Assembly: GCA_033764265.1 (NCBI GenBank)
Contig: JANRJB010000151.1
Coordinates: forward strand, 1 to 12,751
Direction: 5' to 3'
Source: VGEM01 sp033764265
Lineage (GTDB): Bacteria; Pseudomonadota; Alphaproteobacteria; Rhodospirillales; Rhodospirillaceae
DNA length: 12,751 nt
Both the position numbers and the translations under genes were made by a program. Below the pieces are notes generated by a model, which worked only from the letters and a program-made list of their open reading frames with translations, ran no database searches and was not told where the DNA came from. This document shows positions 12,161-12,751 of the stretch, piece after piece. The first letter of the stretch is position 1; each line of letters begins with the position of its first letter.

Positions 12161-12751
12161 ATGAACGTCATCCTTCCCCCCAGCGTTTCCGGCGTTGCGT
12201 TGCCCGGCCTGATGACGGCGAGTCAGGGCTATAAGCCGTTCCGCTATCCGTGGGCGCACGAGTACTGGAAGCGCCAGCAGCAGATCCACTGGATGCCCGA
12301 GGAAGTGCCGCTGGGCGAGGACTGCAAGGATTGGGCCTCGCGGCTCAACGACAACGAACGCAATCTTCTCAGCCAGATTTTTCGCTTCTTCACGCAGTCG
12401 GACGTGGAAGTGAACGACAACTACATGGAACGCTACGCGCGCGTTTTCAAACCGACCGAAGTCAAGATGATGCTCTCGTCGTTCTCCAACATGGAGACCA
12501 TCCACATCGCGGCGTATGCGCTGTTGCTCGAGACCATCGGCATGCCCGAGACCGAGTTCGGCGCGTTCATGCAGTACCGCGCCATGGCCGACAAGCACAA
12601 CTACATGCAGCAGTTCGGCGTGGACAGCCATGCCGACATCGCGCGCACGTTGGCCATGTTCGGCGCCTTCACCGAAGGCCTACAGTTGTTCGCCAGCTTC
12701 GCCATGCTGCTGAATTTCCCGCGCCAGAATAAAATGAAGGGCATGGGCCAG
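12161..12751 (+). CDS. nrdB: Ribonucleoside-diphosphate reductase, beta subunit (partial, 3' end missing)
   Basis: The first 197 codons of the radical-generating small subunit are present, and the reading frame is open to the window edge. RFFTQSDVEVNDNY (75-88) holds the first carboxylate ligand, probably Asp81. NMETIHIAAYALLLETIG (110-127) supplies Glu112 and His115 and has Tyr119 four residues after His115, the position of the radical tyrosine Tyr122 of E. coli. FTEGLQLFASF (170-180) supplies Glu172. The remaining iron ligands lie beyond the window. The tyrosine indicates a tyrosyl-radical enzyme of the class Ia/Ib type rather than a class Ic one. The protein begins directly with the ferritin-like fold after about 20 residues, so there is no ATP-cone here either. 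The ribosome binding site is weak (GAGA). Confidence 0.97.
   Translation, partial: MNVILPPSVSGVALPGLMTASQGYKPFRYPWAHEYWKRQQQIHWMPEEVPLGEDCKDWASRLNDNERNLLSQIFRFFTQSDVEVNDNYMERYARVFKPTEVKMMLSSFSNMETIHIAAYALLLETIGMPETEFGAFMQYRAMADKHNYMQQFGVDSHADIARTLAMFGAFTEGLQLFASFAMLLNFPRQNKMKGMGQ

Overview
The window is GC-rich DNA that reads as a chromosomal segment of a proteobacterium, most likely an alphaproteobacterium. This rests on four things: the short form of ribonucleotide reductase subunit A with a CxxC tail, NrdR-type boxes, clustered GANTC (CcrM-type) sites, and the gene families present (MmgE/PrpD, an RTX subtilase, DUF3500). The species cannot be named from the sequence. I see no phage, transposase, CRISPR or tRNA.

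Left part (1-6990). Four genes lie on the minus strand and are read right to left: an MmgE/PrpD-family lyase (6860-5406), a MobA-like nucleotidyltransferase starting 9 bp after it (5396-4587), a large RTX-tailed subtilisin/kexin-like protease with a long polyproline linker (4501-1460), and a DUF3500 protein with a signal peptide (1403-213). The first two are probably co-transcribed. The last two are 56 bp apart and both look extracytoplasmic. A two-hairpin REP-like inverted repeat (96-180) lies beyond the last stop.

Middle (6936-9360). A Wzx/MOP-type flippase (7034-8362, plus) diverges from the PrpD gene. The gap between them contains a perfect 12-bp palindrome. The flippase converges on a gamma-glutamylcyclotransferase-like gene (8917-8372, minus), with 9 bp between the stop codons. 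Upstream of that gene, in a 443-bp stretch without a convincing protein gene, I find what looks like a complete, independently terminated structured RNA on the minus strand (about 9240-9024). It has a closing stem holding two hairpins, then a stem with a C-rich loop that could pair with Shine-Dalgarno sequences, then an intrinsic terminator. I do not recognise its family. It is the strongest candidate for something undescribed here.

Right part (9303-12751). A 67-aa protein gene with its own intrinsic terminator diverges from the nrdA-nrdB pair (class I ribonucleotide reductase; nrdB runs off the window). The region between them is AT-rich and dense in regulatory sequence: three NrdR-like boxes around a TTGACG promoter element, a perfect 10-10-10 inverted repeat, three TGC-N3-GCA elements and clustered GANTC sites. 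A roughly 250-nt hairpin-rich leader then precedes nrdA. NrdA has all the catalytic cysteines but no N-terminal ATP-cone, and neither does the visible part of NrdB. The reductase therefore seems to lack the usual dATP off-switch, which would put more weight on transcriptional control.
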